Positions 36,201 to 50,124 of a stretch of DNA of 64,000 bases are shown here, one piece after another (the first letter of the stretch is position 1; the number at the start of each line of letters is the position of its first letter). Both the position numbers and the translations under genes were made by a program. The notes beneath the pieces were generated by a model. The model did no database searches. It saw only the letters and a program-made list of their open reading frames with translations, and had not been told where the DNA came from. The stretch is from Hofstenia miamia (lineage: Eukaryota; Xenacoelomorpha; Acoela), in contig SCFE01000019.1 in the NCBI GenBank assembly GCA_004352715.1, positions 2,279,291 to 2,343,290 on the forward strand, read 5' to 3'.

Positions 36201-39200
36201 CTTTTCAACTTTCTTCTTGTTGTCTTCAATTTGTTTTTTTTGGACTCATACACACAGTCATCTTTGATTAATATAAACGTGCGCAGTTTTGTTTTATGGC
36301 ATGCTTATTGATTATCGCCTACAGTTGTGTTAACTATTTCATTTATCATAAAATTTCCTTCACTAAACCTTAAGTTATTGCCGATAATTTTTCAATACTG
36401 AAAATCCACATTTCTTATTTTAAAACCGGGCCTTCTCAATTGTATTGAAAAATTGAAGAATATATATAAAAATTCAATTTTTCTTCATCATTTTCTAAAC
36501 AGTTGAAACAGGAATTTCAATTATTTCACTTATTTTTGTTGAGGTTTTATTCAAGTTGATTGGGACATTTGTTAGTTGTTTATATTGTTCCATATCATGA
36601 TGATGTACTGTTACAACATTGTCTATTTCATTCAACTCCTGTTTAGAAAACGGTTTGTAATCTGTGTGTTGATTTGCTGCAATATGCGTTCTTGTGAAGG
36701 TTATTCGATTACTTCTACTGTTAAGAATATGTGTTCGTTGAATTGCCTGTTGGGAATTAGCATCATATATCCATTTCTGTTTTCAAACCTTCTTTCAAAT
36801 AAATAAAAACTATTTATAGTAATTGCATATTCATAAATTCTTTTAAATATTTAAATACAATTAATATTAGATTGCATTCACGGTGTTCCCAAGTAAGAGT
36901 TAGTTGACAAAAAATCCACCGGAAAAACTGTTGAAACTTTCGAAAACTACACTATCTCAGGAGTTTGGAATGACTAGTCAGCAAAATCATTTTTGAAGGT
37001 TTAGTGAATACATGCCATATTTTCAAAATGGCGCCGATTTTGCCATTTTTTGACCACTACTGTCTTTTATCCCAGATGTATCATCAAACTATAGTTGAAA
37101 AGAATAGTAAAATCATTTCAAATAATTGTAAATGATCCAAAATTGAAACGCGGATAATTCAGTATGCATGCAAATAAAATGCACTGGTTTCAGAAGAAAC
37201 TTTGAACTTCATCCAATGTTGATTGAAGTCATGGTGGATTGATTCTGGGGTTTTTTCACTAAAAATTCCAAGTGACGAGTCCATCATTACGCAAAATTCT
37301 GGGACGTGAAAGATTATTGCGTGAAACTTTGGCGTCACATGGATTTCAAGGCGTTTGTACATTGTCTTAAAATGATCACAATTTCGTTGGAAGTCCAGTC
37401 GGAGTTCATTTCCGAAACAACAAGTGACAACATCATTTAGAGGTATCGAAAGCTGCAACAAAATCCAGACAATTAGTAGGGCAATTAGCTCAAAGCTTAT
37501 CAACATTTTTCAATAATTTTCAGCTGTCATTACCAGTCAGAGTTCCTCCGTGAAAGTGCTGCAACTCAATGTTGCAAACTCCCAACCATTGCTCAGCATT
37601 TGGCCACTTGCTCTTCATCTTTTTGAAAAGAGTGCAGACTACACCAATTAGCAGATGAAGTTCTGGAGGAAGTATGTGAGAAAGAATGAGGTAATCATTT
37701 GAACCTTTCACCAAACTTGGATGAACAACATTTGAATGGTGTTTTGCTTGATCCTTCCTAGATCCTAAGTCGTAGTAGGATCAGAAAGATTCGTTCAATG
37801 ATCTAAGATTACGCGATTGGCCTTTGACATCCAAAGAATGTTTAAAATGGTGCACCAGCAGCATGTATGCATGGAACTGTGGAGCATGAGTCCAAGCAAA
37901 ATATTACACATTTTAAGATCTGTTGCCATGTGAAAGCTTCTGTGGATATTTTGAATACCTGAGCCATAGGGCTTTCACGTTGAAATAGTTCTCCTGGACT
38001 GCAGGTACGATAGCAACGATACTGCATTTTTCCACTCCCGAATCAAGAAAGGCTTACTTACGTTTTTGCTCGCGACATTCAGAAAAAATCGATAAAGTCA
38101 CTTTGAAGAAGTTTCCGCCACCATCTAAACCTATTTTGATCCAATGTTTTTCATCAAAGCTTGAATAATGGCTTGAAGATCTTTAATGAATGATGACATC
38201 AATCAGTCAATTGGTGTTATGGCAAACAACCACTGGCTTTTCTTCATGATCAGTAACCGTTCAATTTCCCATCCGTATGAAACGTAACTTTCGTAAAGTA
38301 AAAAAAATGATCCAACACATGATCTTTTTCAAATATGGTATCACAAACTCATTGTTCAACAGCAGCAGACTTCCATAACTACTCGGATTGCATGTGTGAA
38401 TTTATTCCTTGTCCGCACACTCAAATTCATTACATTTTGTATTTGTGATACATGATCCGCAGTAAATTGACCAGTTTGGATTTCAAAGAACAAGGATGTG
38501 ACTTTCTTCGATATCCTGTGCTCGGGGAAAAAATTTTATGTTTTTCAGCGATCTCCTGTCCTCAATAGAAGAATTCTATGGTTGGTCACGATTGCGTTTT
38601 TTGCCGTAGAGTTCAGAGGATCGTTGTCCACTAGTAGAAGCAATTTCTCAAATTGTGCAGGAGCAACTATTATTCACAGTGGAACTACTTTCGATAATTC
38701 GTTCTTCAACAAGTACAGATCAATGTTCAAATACAGGTAAAGAAGTGACATCAATCAACGCCTTGATGCCCGCCGCACTATTCTTCTCTGTCTTGTTTAA
38801 CCATGATCTGCATGTGCCACATATCCTGGACGGCAACCTGTTTTCCTCGGTATTCAAGTTAAGTTTTCAATTACATGTTTTCGTATCAAATTCTTAATGC
38901 TGTCATTAATTCGACGAAGTTCTTTTGCTTTATTAAAACATATCATGCAAACAAGTGCACGGTTTTGTTCATGTGAACTTTTACTAGGCATGATTCATTA
39001 TACGGCCATTTCACATCGAGAAATAACTGCGCGCTTAAAAGAATGATTTTAACCAAATCAATCATAAAATTCAAATACTATTGATCAACGAAAATATAGT
39101 CAGATGATCGCTTCAATGCATTGATTTTACTTAAAATGGGGAGAAAAGAGGATGCTGATATCTTGCAATGAAATCGGTGCTTTGAATTTAGAAAAGACAA

Positions 39201-42200
39201 ATTATATAATAAAAGCCAATATCTTTGATGAAAACCAATTGGAAGGAGGAAAGAGTCACGTGATTGCATCAACGCAACACAATTCTTGGATTTCAAACCT
39301 GCTAAGTGGAGAAATCTCATTTGATTTTAAGTTCAACGCCTTAATGACTCGGCCATTGTGACATGTACATGTTTTTTTGTTTGTCACTTTGATATAGCAG
39401 TGTAGATGTCTTTTGTCAATTATAGTCTTTTCTAAATTCAAAATAGATGAGGAGAAATATAAGCAGTTATTATGAAGCATATGACAAAAGTTCGTGATAG
39501 GAAATGCACATGTGAAATATCTAGTTTGAATTGGGTTACGTCTCTGCAAAGGAGTTTACTTAACAAGACAAGAAATTGAGCGTTTATAATCATATAATAC
39601 NNNNNNNNNNNNNNNNNNNNNNNNNNNNNNNNNNNNNNNNNNNNNNNNNNNNNNNNNNNNNNNNNNNNNNNNNNNNNNNNNNNNNNNNNNNNNNNNNNNN
39701 NNNNNNNNNNNNNNNNNNNNNNNNNNNNNNNNNNNNNNNNNNNNNNNNNNNNNNNNNNNNNNNNNNNNNNNNNNNNNNNNNNNNNNNNNNNNNNNNNNNN
39801 NNNNNNNNNNNNNNNNNNNNNNNNNNNNNNNNNNNNNNNNNNNNNNNNNNNNNNNNNNNNNNNNNNNNNNNNNNNNNNNNNNNNNNNNNNNNNNNNNNNN
39901 NNNNNNNNNNNNNNNNNNNNNNNNNNNNNNNNNNNNNNNNNNNNNNNNNNNNNNNNNNNNNNNNNNNNNNNNNNNNNNNNNNNNNNNNNNNNNNNNNNNN
40001 NNNNNNNNNNNNNNNNNNNNNNNNNNNNNNNNNNNNNNNNNNNNNNNNNNNNNNNNNNNNNNNNNNNNNNNNNNNNNNNNNNNNNNNNNNNNNNNNNNNN
40101 NNNNNNNNNNNNNNNNNNNNNNNNNNNNNNNNNNNNNNNNNNNNNNNNNNNNNNNNNNNNNNNNNNNNNNNNNNNNNNNNNNNNNNNNNNNNNNNNNNNN
40201 NNNNNNNNNNNNNNNNNNNNNNNNNNNNNNNNNNNNNNNNNNNNNNNNNNNNNNNNNNNNNNNNNNNNNNNNNNNNNNNNNNNNNNNNNNNNNNNNNNNN
40301 NNNNNNNNNNNNNNNNNNNNNNNNNNNNNNNNNNNNNNNNNNNNNNNNNNNNNNNNNNNNNNNNNNNNNNNNNNNNNNNNNNNNNNNNNNNNNNNNNNNN
40401 NNNNNNNNNNNNNNNNNNNNNNNNNNNNNNNNNNNNNNNNNNNNNNNNNNNNNNNNNNNNNNNNNNNNNNNNNNNNNNNNNNNNNNNNNNNNNNNNNNNN
40501 NNNNNNNNNNNNNNNNNNNNNNNNNNNNNNNNNNNNNNNNNNNNNNNNNNNNNNNNNNNNNNNNNNNNNNNNNNNNNNNNNNNNNNNNNNNNNNNNNNNN
40601 ATTCAATTTTTCTTCATCATTTTCTAAACAGTTGAAACAGGAATTTCAATTATTTCACTTATTCAAGTTGATTGGGACATTTGTTAGTTGTTTATATTGT
40701 TCCATATCATGATGATGTACTGTGACAACATTGTCTATTTCATTCACCTCCTGTTTAGAAAACGGTTTGTAATCTGTGTGTTGATTTGCTGCAATATGCG
40801 TTCTTGTGAAGGTTATTCGATTACTTCTACTGTTAAGAATATGTGTTCGTTGAATTTCCTGTTGGGAATTAGCATTATATATCCATTTCTGTTTTCAAAT
40901 CCTTCTTTCAAAAAAATAAAAACTATTTATAGTAATTGCATATTCATAAATTCTTTTAAATATTTAAATACTATTAATATTAGATTGCATTCACGGTGTT
41001 CCCAAGTAAGAGTTAGTTGACAAAAAATTCACCGGAAAAACTGTTGAAACTTTCGAAAACTACACTATCTCAGGAGTTTGGAATGACTAGTCAGCAAAAT
41101 CATTTTTGAAGGTTTAGTGAATACATGTCATATTTTCAAAATGGCGCCGATTTTGCCATTTTTTGACCACTACTGTCTTTTATCCCAGATGTATCATCAA
41201 ACTATAGTTGAAAAGAATAGTAAAATCATTTCAAATAATTGTAAATGATCCAAAATTGAAACGCGGATAATTCAGTATGCATGCAAATAAAATGCACTGG
41301 TTTCAGAAGAAACTTTGAACTTCATCCAATGTTGATTGAAGTCATGGTGGATTGATTCTGGGGTTTTTTCACTAAAAATTCCAAGTGACGAGTCCATCAT
41401 TACGCAAAATTCTGGGACGTGAAAGATTATTGCGTGAAACGTTGGCGTCACATGGATTTCAAGGCGTTTGTACATTGTCTCAAAATGATCACAATTTCGT
41501 TGGAAGTCCAGTCAGAGTTCATTTCCGAAACAAGAAGCGACAACATCATTTAGAGGTATCGAAAGCTGCAACAAAATCCAGACAATTAGTAGGGCAATTA
41601 GCTCAAAGCTTATCAACATTTTCCAATAATTTTCAGCTGTCATTACCAGTCAGAGTTCCTCCGTGAAAGTGCTGCAACTCAATGTTGCAAACTCCCAACC
41701 ATTGCTCAGCATTTGGCCACTTGCTCTTCATCTTTTTGAAAAGAGTGCAGACTACACCAATTAGCAGATGAAGTTCTGGAGGAAGTATGTGAGAAAGAAT
41801 GAGGTAATCATTTGAACCTTTCACCAAACTTGGATGAACAACATTTGAATGGTGTTTTGCTTGATCCTTCCTAGATCCTAAGTCGTAGTAGGATCAGAAA
41901 GATTCGTTCAATGATCTAAGATTACGAGATTGGCCTTTGACATCCAAAGAATGTTTACAATGGTGCACCAGCAGCATGTATGCATGGAACTGTGGAGCAT
42001 GAGTCCAAGCAAAATATTACACATTTTAAGATCTGTTGCCATGTGAAAGCTTCTGTGGATGTTTTGAATACCTGAGCCATAGGGCTTTCACGTTGAAATA
42101 GTTCTCCTGGACTGCAGGTACGATAGCAACGATACTGCATTTTTCCACTCCCGAATCAAGANNNNNNNAGCAATTTCACAAATTGTGCAGTAGTAGAAGC

Positions 42201-45200
42201 AATTTACCAAATTGTGCAGGAGCAACTATTATTCACAGTGGAACTACTTTCGATAATTCGTTCTTCAACAAGTACAGAGGAAAGGTCAAATACTGATGCC
42301 CCCCGCACTATTCTTCTCTGTCTTGTGCCCCCCGCACTATTCTTCTCTGTCTTGTCTAACCATGATCTGCATGTCCCACATATCCTGGACGGCAACCTGT
42401 TTTCCTCGGTATTCAAGTTAATTTTCAGCTGTCATTAATTCGACGAAGTTCTTTTGCTTGTCATTAATTCGACGTGCAACTTTTGCTTTATTAAAACATA
42501 TCATGCAAATAAGTGCACGGTTTCGTTCATGTGATCTTTTACCAGGCATGCTTCACAATACGTCCATTTCACATCGAGAAATAACTGCGCGCTTAGAATT
42601 CAAATTTTAACCAAATAAATCATAAAATTCAAATACTATTGATCAACCAAAATATAGTCAGGTGATCGCTTCAATGCATTGATTTTACTTAAAGTGGGGA
42701 GAAAACACGATGCTGATATCTTGCAATGAAATCGGTGCTTTGAATTTAGAAAAGACAATAAGAAAAACAATTGAAAGGAGGAAAGAGTCACGTGATTGCA
42801 TCAACGCAACACAATTCTTGGATTTCAAACCTGCTAAGTGGAGAAACCTCATTTGATTTTGAGTTCAACGCCTTAATGACTCGGCCATTGCGCCAAGTAC
42901 ATGTTTTTTTGTTTGTCACTTTGATATAGCAGTGTAGATGTCTTTTGTCAATTATAGTCTTTTCTAAATTCAAAATAGATGAGGAGAAATATAAGCAGTT
43001 ATTATGAAGCATATGACAAAAGTTCGTGATAGGAAATGCACATGTGAAATATCTAGTTTGAATTGGGTTACGCCTCTGCAAAGGAGTTTATTTAACAAGA
43101 CAAGAAATTGAGCATTTATAATCATATAATACAAGACAAAATTAGTAAAATACCATACCGATAATTAGGGCTTGCAAGGTTAAAATTCATTTCTATGAAA
43201 TATACATGTTAACATGCATCTTCTTCATACTACTTATAAATAATCGCCATTTTACTTTCATGCACAACGAATAATCCGCGTTTCAATTTTGCATCATTTA
43301 CAATTATTTGAAATGATTTTACTATTCTTTTCAACTATAGTTTGATGCTACGTCTGGGATATAAGACAGTAGCGGCCAAAAAATGGCAAAATCGGCGCCA
43401 TCTTAAAAAAAGGTTTGTATTCACTAATCCTTCAAAAATGATTTTGTTGACTAGTCATTCCGAAGTTCTGAGATTGTGTAGTTTTCAAAAGTATCAACAG
43501 TTTTTCCGGTGAATTTTTTGTCAACAAACTCTTACTTGGGAACACCGTGACATAAGTAACTAGTGTATTAAACTTTTTTGGAATGTCCAAAGATTTTAGT
43601 GAAGAAATATCAAAATCTCAATTTTTTTCCAAACCAAATACCTGAAACATCCGTATCTGTAAATTTGTTAATTGTATCTTTTGAATGTTATTTTCAGATG
43701 CATAATCATAAAATAAATAAATAAATATAACTTAATATTATCAAAAAATAAAAATGTAAAGGTATCTATAAAATTTGGCCAATTTTGTTGGGCTAAAATG
43801 CTTGAATGCAATCTAATATTAATAGTATTTCATTTAAGTATTTAAAAGAATTTATGAATATGCAATTAGTATTATTTCAAAATTGCAGCTAAGGCGATGA
43901 AAACAAGAATCGTATAAACAATGGCAAATTAAAGAACAACCCCAAAATTTATATTGCAAGCCATTGAAAAAAATTGTTGTAGACTGTATTGAAATCCGTG
44001 ATAGAAAAATAAAATTTTCAAACAAAATTTGAGATTTAAATATAAATTTTGAATTTCACTGAAATTGGATACTAAATTGGATTAAAAATTTTAAATTATA
44101 TAACAGCAACATTAAATAAATTAATACCCTATTAATAGTATACCGGCGGTATGGTTCCATAAACATTTTTATATTAGTGATTATAATAATGACAAACCTT
44201 CTGAGTACTAATTTGATCTTGGCATTGCAAGTTGCTTAGAGTGCATATCTAAATGAGATTTTTTGATTGAAGAGCATCCCACATTATATTAGTATTTTTA
44301 CATTTTGGCAGTGTTTGCAAAAGCCAAGGTATTCCACTTGCTTCTCTGTGCTCTGTTGTATATTTTTGACATACATATTTTAGAGAATCCTTTTTCAGAA
44401 TTCTGCTCTTCCATTTGCAAGTTTGTACAAACAAATGTTTTTGGTTGCTTTACAAATTTATATTTATGTGACTGCTAATATGAATCGCATTTTCAGATTT
44501 GAAGTATTCGTCCCCAATTTGATAAATTGTTGGAAAAAATAACGCGGAACCTGTTGTATGAACAATGAAATTCAATTACAAAATTTCACTTAGATTGAGA
44601 TTATTAACATACTTAAATTGGGATATGTGCAAATACACAAGTTTTAAAATTTTTTTGGGTCCGAAACAGATACGAAGTTTCTCAAAATGAAGATCCGAAC
44701 CGATCCGAGATCCGATCCGATTCCATCTTTGAGCCTACCCTATCTTAAGGATAAGAATTCTTTTCCTAACGCGTATGTTTTAATCAAACATGCGAAGTTT
44801 TAAACATTTTATATTCGTATCAATGTGAGACCATAATCATATTTCACTTTATGCAACAGTTAATATTTCTGAGTCAAGTGTCATATTCCGGCTATAAGAG
44901 ATATTGTTGGTAATGAACAGATAAGAGGCAATATTAGTTTTAAAAGTTAATGGCTCATTTAATGATTGTTTTAATTACAGAGACCAATCGGCCATGCTTC
45001 GGCTGAAATACACAGCTGTGTTTTTTAAAATTTATAACCATGATTAAATATAGAGATTGTTTCGCATTCTTTGAGGGGCTGTCATATGCTTCAAATTCTT
45101 TCTTTTAGTAAAATAAGTCACTGGAATACATGCTGCAAACTTGGGGAGAATTTTTTTAAAATAAGATAAAAATACTAAAAACATGTTTGTTGGAATTCGC

Positions 45201-48200
45201 AATTGAGCATCGACATTTTTTTTCTGTTTATGCTGTCGAACTGAAATGGTGACAAACGTCGGAGGTTCTTTATGCTTCACAATGTAATCTTCTAATGAAC
45301 CCAAAGCATTCACAAACTCGAAAATTTGAATATTCAACGGTACTCCCGCTCTATGCCCTGAAACTCAATAATTGAGATTCTGCTATATATTTCCTTGCAA
45401 AGGAATCATTTGCTCCATTCTGTTCGATTTAACATTTTCTTGCTCTCTACGTAAAGGCTGGAAGAAATTTTGAAACTTTGGAAGATCCTCTGTCACTAAA
45501 ATGCGAGATTGCATATCAATTACTTCACTCTTGAACATAAATGTAATAAAATTTTCGCGGCCGGCGCGGATATAAACACGACTGAATCCTGCAATAAGTT
45601 CAGTTTTTATAATTTCCCGAAAATCGTTTCTAATTATAGAATGATTGGAACTTTTAGCAAAAAATTCGCCAATTTGTTTCAGAGAATAATTTTCAGTACC
45701 AAAGTTAAGCTGATTCCTGAGTATTGATCTACATTTACTAACGGTGGTTTTTGCTTTCTGCATATCATAGCCCTCATATGATATCAAAATTTTCCGAATC
45801 GTAAGCCTAAAGTCTCATTACATATGATCAAATCCTTGTATTTCGCTACAACATTCAATATGTTTATGGGTTGAATTATTCTTGAATTTAATTTTGCACA
45901 GTTTGAATATTGTTCAACTAGATTTTGATAGCTTCTTACGTGGACTCTTAGTTAAAACAGTAAAATTTTGTTGTACTTCAACTATGTGTTTATCCAAACG
46001 AATGAATGCCGTTTCACAAGATGGGCACTGCTTAATGGCCCGAATTGACAAATTCTTATTTTTTCGACATGATTAATAGTGCTTTACAAAAAGTCGCAGT
46101 TATCTCAGTGTGTTTGCAGCTTCAATGTTGTTATGGCTCCTTTCTAGGCGAAGCAAATAATTCTTGCTTCCCAGTACGCCTGGTGCTTTAGTAACAATGT
46201 TATACAAATGTTTTGATGAATTTATTCTTGTAGAATTCTCGCAAGCATTGGTCCCTTCTCGTTTAAAGCAAATGGTGCAGCCATTAATATGCAAACATGT
46301 TCTGCATAAAATTGTGAACAGGAGTTTTCAATAACACCATTTTCAGCGTGTATAAAAATTGTATTTTATAATGTAAGCTGTCTTTATCAATTAAACAATG
46401 AATATGTAATTGTAACTAGTGAGCAATTGCGTTAAATTCAAATTGCCATAAATTGTCACTTCAGTCATATAGATACACCTGAGAGCCTCGAAGTCTGTAC
46501 ACAAAGCCAGCTAACCCGAATTCCTTTGAGGAATTATTGAAAGTATTTCTTTCAAAAATTTGAGGAGCAGCTTGCTGATTTTATTCGCATTTTTGTTTTA
46601 ATTTCATGATTTATTTCTTACCAATGCCCAACAAATCATTGTTACAAGATGACATGCCAACTGCTTCGGGCAATAACTCGGAATTTAATTGTGTAGAGGC
46701 TTTGATCACTTATGCATCTAAAACTGCGAAATGGCAATTACTAGTAGGTGTCGCTTATGTATGGCAACAGCTAAATGAGAATACTTGAATTAATACTGAA
46801 CATGTTATAAAATAATGATTTGGTAAAAATTATTCTATAATAAGTGTTTCCCATAAACTACTGTTTTTCCTTCTAATAACTTTTTAAGGTCTCAACTACA
46901 GTCTCTACAATGTAATTTATTGTCAAATGTTATTTACTGATGTGAAAAATCGCATATATGATCCTTTTTCTTTCAAAAAATTCCAAATCCATGCATGTAT
47001 ATACCACTAAGTTACACACAAGTTTTAGAATTTTTCTTTCCAAATTCGAACCATTTTTGTTTTGTAGACTGGAATTTCTACACAATGACGATTTTCCGCG
47101 GTCACAAAATGCTTATCATGTTTATTTGTTCCACACCAAATGTTGCTTTTTGTAGATATTGACTAAATTTTCAATAATTAAGTTTCCATAGCGTTTCAAA
47201 CTTTGAAGTATCACAATATAATGGTAAGCTAAAGCTACAAAGTACCTCAAAAATATAGTTGACTGCAAAAAAAATGAGACTGAACACCTATTTTTTAAAG
47301 CTTTTTGGAAACGTATTGAGACGTTTTAGAGGAAAACTATAAAAATAAAAGACAACGAGAATTTTGTGAACTTTAAAATGGTCAAACAAAAAAGTTAATT
47401 AATTAAACTGGTACTTCGTAATTATTTGAAAACACTTACCAAACAAATTGTTTTGCTTTGCAAAGTTTCTACTTGATTTCTTCGGAATGGAAACGTTGGA
47501 ACAGCTTGAAAACGCCTTTGCGACATCGCAAATTTCTCGATCAACTTATTTTCGAAAGCTGAAAAAAATTCGACAAGGAGAATCTCTCAAAAGAAGAAAA
47601 GGAAGTGGACGCCCTCGAAAAATTATTGGAAAATTCATTCAGAAAACAGTCGCAATTGCTCTCAAAAATCCCTATATTTCTGGGAAAAAAATTGCAAACC
47701 GACTTCAAACTGAAGCCGACATCTCTGTGCATGAAACCACAGTTCAGAGAACACTGAAAAAAAGTGGAGTTACAAAAATTGGCAGAAAAAATCGACTTCT
47801 GATTACAAAAGAACATCAAGAAAAAAGATTAAATTTCGTGAAAGATTGGAAAGACTACACTTTTGAAGATGTTTGGATAACTGATGAGTGCGTATTTCAA
47901 CTACACAGAAACAAAGTACAAGTGTGGTCGTCAAAGAAATGTCCAAGACCAACAAAAGCGGTTCCAAAGTTCGACCAAAAAATTATGGTTTGGGGAGCAC
48001 TTTCCTATCGTGGGTTTTATTTGAAAATTTTAGACGGAAAAGCCACAATCGACAGTCAAAGATATTGCCAAATTATAGCTGAATTTATGCCTTATGCTGA
48101 TGCTTTATATGATGATGGATGGATACTCCAACAGGACGGAGCAACCCCGCACACGTCAGCAAAGACAAAAAATTGGTTTTCTGAAAATAATATCCAGTTT

Positions 48201-50086
48201 TTGCAATGGCCACCAAGTTCTGCTGATCTTTCTCCAATCGAAAACGTGTGGCAGATATTGAAAAATGACGTTGAGAAGAAAAATCCGAAAAATATATCCG
48301 ATTTAAAAGAAAAAATTCAAGAAAGTCAACACATTTTGACATCAGAAATGAAGTCCAATTTAATTAAATCAGTTTCAGTTCGTTTGAATGAAGTTATTTC
48401 TACAGGAGGAAAACAAATTAGACTTTGATGCTTTTTACTTATAGTCCTTTAATTTATCTTTAAAATCGTACCTTTCTTGAGTTGTTACGTTCAATAGTTC
48501 AAGAGCAATATGCCTTTTTTCTAGTCTCATTTTTTTGCAGCCAACTATATACAGAATGGTCAGAAAGTCAATGAGAAACTGTAATCCCAATGCACATTTA
48601 TCTTTCTGTTCTTTAGAGTTGATGGCTACCGGTTTAAGAACAGTTTGTTGCTTAGAACGTTTGGTTGCTAAATTATAAAGAATTTATGCAATACTCACAG
48701 TGACTCCTATCCATGTCTACAAAGTTCACCAATGCAAATTTCCATTCGAGACTTCAAATTCGCAAACACTCGGGAAATTTCCTCTTGTTTGATTTACTCC
48801 TTGCATGAAAAACATGTTCATCCAAAAAGATTTACTCTTCTATTCACAGCACCATTTTCAACTTTGCAGTCATTTTGGATTGAGAGTAAAAATAATGAGG
48901 TGTCGGCATTATTCAACCTTCTAGATGTCTACCATGCAAATCAAATTATGATTGTTTCCATTGACCAAGCCCTAGATGATATTAGGTGTACACTGTATTT
49001 CCAAAATACATTAATATTTAACGCAAGTTAATATATTTTCTCTGAAAGGTAGCTGGTAATTAGTAATAGGCATGGACATCAAACATCCTTCAATGAATCA
49101 AGGATTGATAATTGTTAAAACAAACTTCTTGACAATTTTATAATGTGACATTGAATTTGTTTTTTCTCCTACTAAACAAAACGAAGTTCTAGAGCCTGTG
49201 CAAATGTTCGTATGCCCTCATGCAAAATGTTTCGGTTTTAGGCTTTTTTGGTACAAATACAACTTTCTAGTTTAATTAAGCTATCGCTATTAAAGGGTTT
49301 GATTTCTCAGAATGGAGATCTTTAAGCAGTATCTATGAGATGTGTGTACATTAAAATGATTTTCGTTTCACACCTAATCCCCATATTCAAGATGTCCATG
49401 TTAATCAATGAATATATTCATTAAATTTATATCAAATGCAAAATATTTGGTAGTAGTAACCCTATATGCAATTTTCGATTAAAACTTTTGATTTAGATGA
49501 TAAAGACGACATCAAAGAGATAAGTTTACATCCTGATCCACCAAAAGAATCAAAGCCAACAAATATACGTCCTCGTTCAGCGTTGAAAAAGTCACTAGAA
49601 AATGTTCCAAAAACGAAAACTGAAACTTATCAAGAAATTAAGAAAAAAGTTTCGTTTAACAGCCCTATTCCAGAAAATACTGGGCAAGCGGAAATATTTG
49701 GGGAAAGCATAGAAAATATACTTTTAGAGAACGAGCCTATAATTGAGTCACCCAAGCCAAATTTTGAAACCTTAGAAGAAGATGTACCTAAGATAATCAA
49801 GAGGCAGAAAAAGCCTCCCGTTGCAAGGCATTCAATGAACGTAAAAGAACTCGAAGATCTCGAAGATACTAAAGACACTCTTAATATAGGTTCCGTAGTA
49901 ACTGATGAAGTAGCACCTGAGACAGCTGAAGATAATGAAATTAAGTCATTGTGCAAAGTTCAAAAAGATGCGGACGAACTCTGTGCATACATTGACCAAA
50001 GAGAAAGAGAAAAAAAGAATGAAGCACTTGAAGATGCAAAGAAACAAATTGCTGCTTTTAGAGCTGTTAACAAGGTAGGTCAGTTA

Positions 50087-50124
<38 letters not shown>

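Noticed and set aside
49630-49956. 108-codon minus-strand frame opposite exon 9
   Set aside because: It is antisense to a well-supported host exon and Ser/Ile-rich as expected for a shadow.
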